From positions 1-7,927 of the forward strand of contig CALZDE010000087.1 of NCBI GenBank assembly GCA_945637225.1: a stretch of 7,927 nt of DNA. Reading direction: 5' to 3'. The notes under the pieces are model-generated. The model ran no database searches. It was not told where the DNA came from and saw only the letters and a list, made by a program, of their open reading frames with translations. Source of the stretch: an uncultured Selenomonadaceae bacterium (lineage in GTDB: Bacteria; Bacillota; Negativicutes; Selenomonadales; Selenomonadaceae). Below are positions 5,654 through 7,927 of the stretch, in pieces; within the stretch, counting starts at the first letter, position 1; every line of letters starts with the position of its first letter. The translations under genes were made by a program, and so were the position numbers.

Positions 5654-7750
5654 TTACTTCTTTTCGTCTTTTTTCTGTCTGGCTTCTATCACACTCTGAG
5701 CTGTACGTGGAGGAGCGACCTCATAATTAGCAAAAGCCATAGTGTAGCTGCCACGTCCCTGAGTAAGTGAACGGAGTTCGGTAGCGAAATTTGTCATTTC
5801 TCCCAATGGAACTCTTGCATGTACAGCACTCATATCCTTGTCAGGAACATTGGTGCTGATAGCATCCATACCCATAATCTGTCCACGCTTGGAGTTGAGC
5901 TTGCCTACTACATCACCCAGCATATACTCTGGAGCAGTGACGGTAACATCATAGATAGGTTCCAAAAGTACAGGAGAGGCGTCTGCCAATGCTTTCTTGA
6001 TAGCCATAGCTGCGGCGGTCTTGAAAGAAGCTTCGGAGGAATCAACTGCATGATAGGAGCCATCGTAGAGGTTTACAGCTACATCAACTACAGGATAGCC
6101 AGCTAAAACGCCCTTGCAGAGAGCCTCATTAACGCCTTTTTCTACAGCAGGAACGAACTGACGAGGAATACTGCCACCAAACAAGCTTTCACTGAAGGCG
6201 TTGCCGGCACCAGAGGACTGAGGAGATACCTTTATAAGCACATGTCCATACTGACCATGACCGCCACTCTGCTTCTTGTGCTTTGCTTCTGCATCTACAG
6301 CTTTGCGGATGGTTTCACGGTATGGAATAGCAGGAGGTGTGAGCTTGACTGCTACGCCAAATTTGCGCTGAATCTTTTCACAGAGAACATCAAGATGAGT
6401 TTCGCCAACACCACGCACGATAGTCTCATTGGTCTCTGTATTTTTGTATATCATCAATGAAGGATCCTCATCCTGCTGTTTGTAGAGAGCGGTGAGAATC
6501 TTGTCCTGATCCTCTTTTTTGGTAGCAGAAGCCGCCATAGCAAGCATTGGCTCAGGATATTCGATAGCATCATAGGCAATCAGTGCAGATTTATCAGCTA
6601 ATGTATCACCTGTTTTGGTTTTCTGCAATTTAGCGGTAACAACGATATCACCTGCATAAGCCTTTTCCACTGGAATCTGTTGTTTGCCCTGCATGGTAAA
6701 TATGTTGCCGATACGTTCTGTAAAGTTTTCACGAACATTTTCTACAGTGGAGTTGCTCTTTAATGAACCAGAGAATATGCGCAGGTAGCTGAGTCTGCCA
6801 ACAAATGGGTCAACCAGTGTCTTAATAACCTGAGCGGAGAACGGATCATCAAGCTGACGTTCAATGAGGTCCTCGGTTTCTGGGTCAGTGCCAGCAATCA
6901 TGGTATCAGTTGGAGCAGGGAAATATTCAATAATATCAAAGAGAAGCTTGTGCATACCGACATTCTTGCCAGCAGAACCGCACATTACAGGGAAGATTTT
7001 GCCTTTGCCTACACCTTCAATGAGAGCATCAGCAATTTCTTCTTTTTTAATTTCTTCACCTTCAAGATATTTTTCGAGAAGAGTATTATCAATTTCGGCA
7101 ACAACCTCCATGAGCTTGAGGCGTGCTTCCTCGACTGCTTCTTCCATATATTCAGGTATATTGTCAACTTCGCGGCAATTATTGGCATTTCGTTCCTTGA
7201 TACGGGTACTTAACCCTAACAGGTCAACAATTCCCTCGAAGGTATTTTTCTCACCTACAGGCAGCTGGATTGGCACAACACCATTTCCATAACGGGTCTG
7301 CAATTCCAACACGATAGACTGAAAATCAGCCTGTTCACGATCCATTTTATTTACGAAGAATACACGTGGCAATCCTGCTTTTTCTGCTATTTTCCACGCA
7401 TCTACTGTACCCTGAGCGATACCAGTTTTAGCGGAAATAACGATCATAGCGCAATCTGCTCCGGCTATAGCCCCACGTGCTTCACCTGTAAAATCAGCAT
7501 AGCCAGGAGTGTCAATGAAATTAATCTTGCAGTCCTGCCATTCACAGGCAGCTAATGCAGCACCGATACTTAGCTTACGTTTAACTTCTTCCGCTTCAAA
7601 ATCTGTTACTGAGGTGCCATTGTCCACCTGTCCGATTCTGGTGTTAGCACCGCTGTTAAACATGCAGGCATCTACAATACTTGTTTTACCTGAACGGCTA
7701 TGTCCCATAAGAACAACGTTACGGATATTATTGCTTTCATATACCTTCAT
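5654..7750 (-). CDS. fusA2: Elongation factor G paralogue, EF-G2 (FusA2) type GTPase
   Basis: A 698-residue five-domain translation GTPase. G1 is GHSRSGKT (16-23) in place of the usual GHVDAGKT. The switch I region reads KRKLSI (57-62) where canonical EF-G has RGITI. G3 is DTPGY (80-84), with Tyr where EF-G has the catalytic His. G4 is NKMD (134-137) and the G5-like CGSAGKNVG lies at 257-265. Domain II starts near 300, domain III carries GVGETHLDVL (447-456), domain IV has SGGHGQYGHV (495-504) and VDSSEASFKTAA (569-580), and domain V runs from about 598 with GKLNSKRGQI. These G-domain changes mark the EF-G2/FusA2 subgroup rather than the essential EF-G, which should be elsewhere in the genome. 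Subgroup members bind ribosomes, but their precise role is uncertain. Start: AGGAG (7760-7764) lies 9 bases before ATG. It is monocistronic as far as visible. Confidence 0.93.
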   Translation of the reverse strand: MKVYESNNIRNVVLMGHSRSGKTSIVDACMFNSGANTRIGQVDNGTSVTDFEAEEVKRKLSIGAALAACEWQDCKINFIDTPGYADFTGEARGAIAGADCAMIVISAKTGIAQGTVDAWKIAEKAGLPRVFFVNKMDREQADFQSIVLELQTRYGNGVVPIQLPVGEKNTFEGIVDLLGLSTRIKERNANNCREVDNIPEYMEEAVEEARLKLMEVVAEIDNTLLEKYLEGEEIKKEEIADALIEGVGKGKIFPVMCGSAGKNVGMHKLLFDIIEYFPAPTDTMIAGTDPETEDLIERQLDDPFSAQVIKTLVDPFVGRLSYLRIFSGSLKSNSTVENVRENFTERIGNIFTMQGKQQIPVEKAYAGDIVVTAKLQKTKTGDTLADKSALIAYDAIEYPEPMLAMAASATKKEDQDKILTALYKQQDEDPSLMIYKNTETNETIVRGVGETHLDVLCEKIQRKFGVAVKLTPPAIPYRETIRKAVDAEAKHKKQSGGHGQYGHVLIKVSPQSSGAGNAFSESLFGGSIPRQFVPAVEKGVNEALCKGVLAGYPVVDVAVNLYDGSYHAVDSSEASFKTAAAMAIKKALADASPVLLEPIYDVTVTAPEYMLGDVVGKLNSKRGQIMGMDAISTNVPDKDMSAVHARVPLGEMTNFATELRSLTQGRGSYTMAFANYEVAPPRTAQSVIEARQKKDEKK

Positions 7751-7927
7751 ATTACCACTCTCCTCTAAAATTGCTACATTACGTTTACCTCCTCTATATC
7801 TTGCTTATAATGTTCGACATATATTTTGATTCTCCTGCACAAATTGCACAATTTTTTCATGATTATGCAAAATGTATTTGGGGATATGAAGAGATATTTG
7901 AGAATTGTGTGTTGGTTATAACGACTA
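7751..7927 (-). promoter_or_regulatory. Upstream/leader region of fusA2
   Basis: These 177 AT-rich bases lie before the EF-G2 gene and encode no protein I can support on either strand. The region must contain the fusA2 promoter unless transcription enters from the right, but I found no convincing -35/-10 pair. The best minus-strand match, TTGTGC with CAAAAT 17 bases later, is poor. The part nearest the gene holds two Shine-Dalgarno sites, described separately for the first one. Confidence 0.5.
7774..7793 (-). promoter_or_regulatory. Perfect Shine-Dalgarno followed by ATG-TAG start-stop mini-ORF
   Basis: On the minus strand AGGAGG (7793-7788) is followed after exactly 8 bases by ATG (7779-7777) and immediately TAG (7776-7774). 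The real fusA2 ATG is 23 bases further on, with its own weaker AGGAG. The arrangement is plainly present; that ribosomes use it, for example to delay or stand by for fusA2 initiation, is inference. Confidence 0.45.

Noticed and set aside
5819..7829. Several plus-strand ORFs of 72-142 codons opposite the EF-G2 gene
   Set aside because: They are antisense to a clearly coding, well-conserved GTPase, overlap each other in different frames and resemble no known protein.
7831..7852. Repeated TGCACAA and near-palindrome AATTGCACAATT upstream of fusA2
   Set aside because: The arms are short and the region is AT-rich. It matches no operator I know and is not supported by a nearby promoter.
7871..7927. 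Start of a divergent plus-strand gene at the right edge
   Set aside because: The candidate starts here meet stop codons within 13 codons, and no Shine-Dalgarno-supported frame stays open to the window end.

Overview
The window looks like a low-to-moderate GC Bacillota (Firmicutes) chromosome. Shine-Dalgarno sites are strong and A/G-rich, there is an Spx/ArsC-type thioredoxin-fold protein, and a second-type EF-G is present. A Negativicutes-like host is possible, but that is a weak impression and nothing here fixes the genus. Sampled 60-base lines give about 33-37% GC in the first 1.1 kb and about 50% GC inside the EF-G gene, so the restriction-modification part is compositionally distinct from the housekeeping part.

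Bases 1-5053 (plus strand) are the downstream half of a type I restriction-modification operon. In order: the C-terminal end of a specificity subunit (hsdS, cut by the window edge), a DUF2442 protein, a 24-codon leftover of a second hsdS tail, a small nucleotidyltransferase with an intact GSx10DxD motif, a short ORF apparently broken by a one-base slip in an A-tract, the 1131-residue restriction subunit HsdR, and an Spx/ArsC-family protein 20 bases after hsdR. HsdR carries an N-terminal DUF4145 (HEPN-like) domain ahead of the usual nuclease and helicase modules.

Bases 5050-7750 (minus strand) hold ogt (O6-alkylguanine-DNA alkyltransferase), whose stop overlaps that of the Spx/ArsC gene by 4 bases, and a fusA2-type EF-G paralogue. 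A strong bidirectional hairpin terminator lies between them. The 177 bases upstream of the EF-G gene contain a perfect AGGAGG followed 8 bases later by ATG-TAG, a start-stop minimal ORF, just before the true ribosome binding site.

The hsd genes would act together as a DNA-modifying and DNA-cutting defence complex (hsdM presumably lies left of the window). The segment between hsdS and hsdR is the most informative part. It contains a repeated hsdS-tail/spacer/Shine-Dalgarno unit, each copy leading into a different small accessory gene, which points to past recombination or cassette insertion at this spot. I see no CRISPR array, tRNA, rRNA or insertion sequence.
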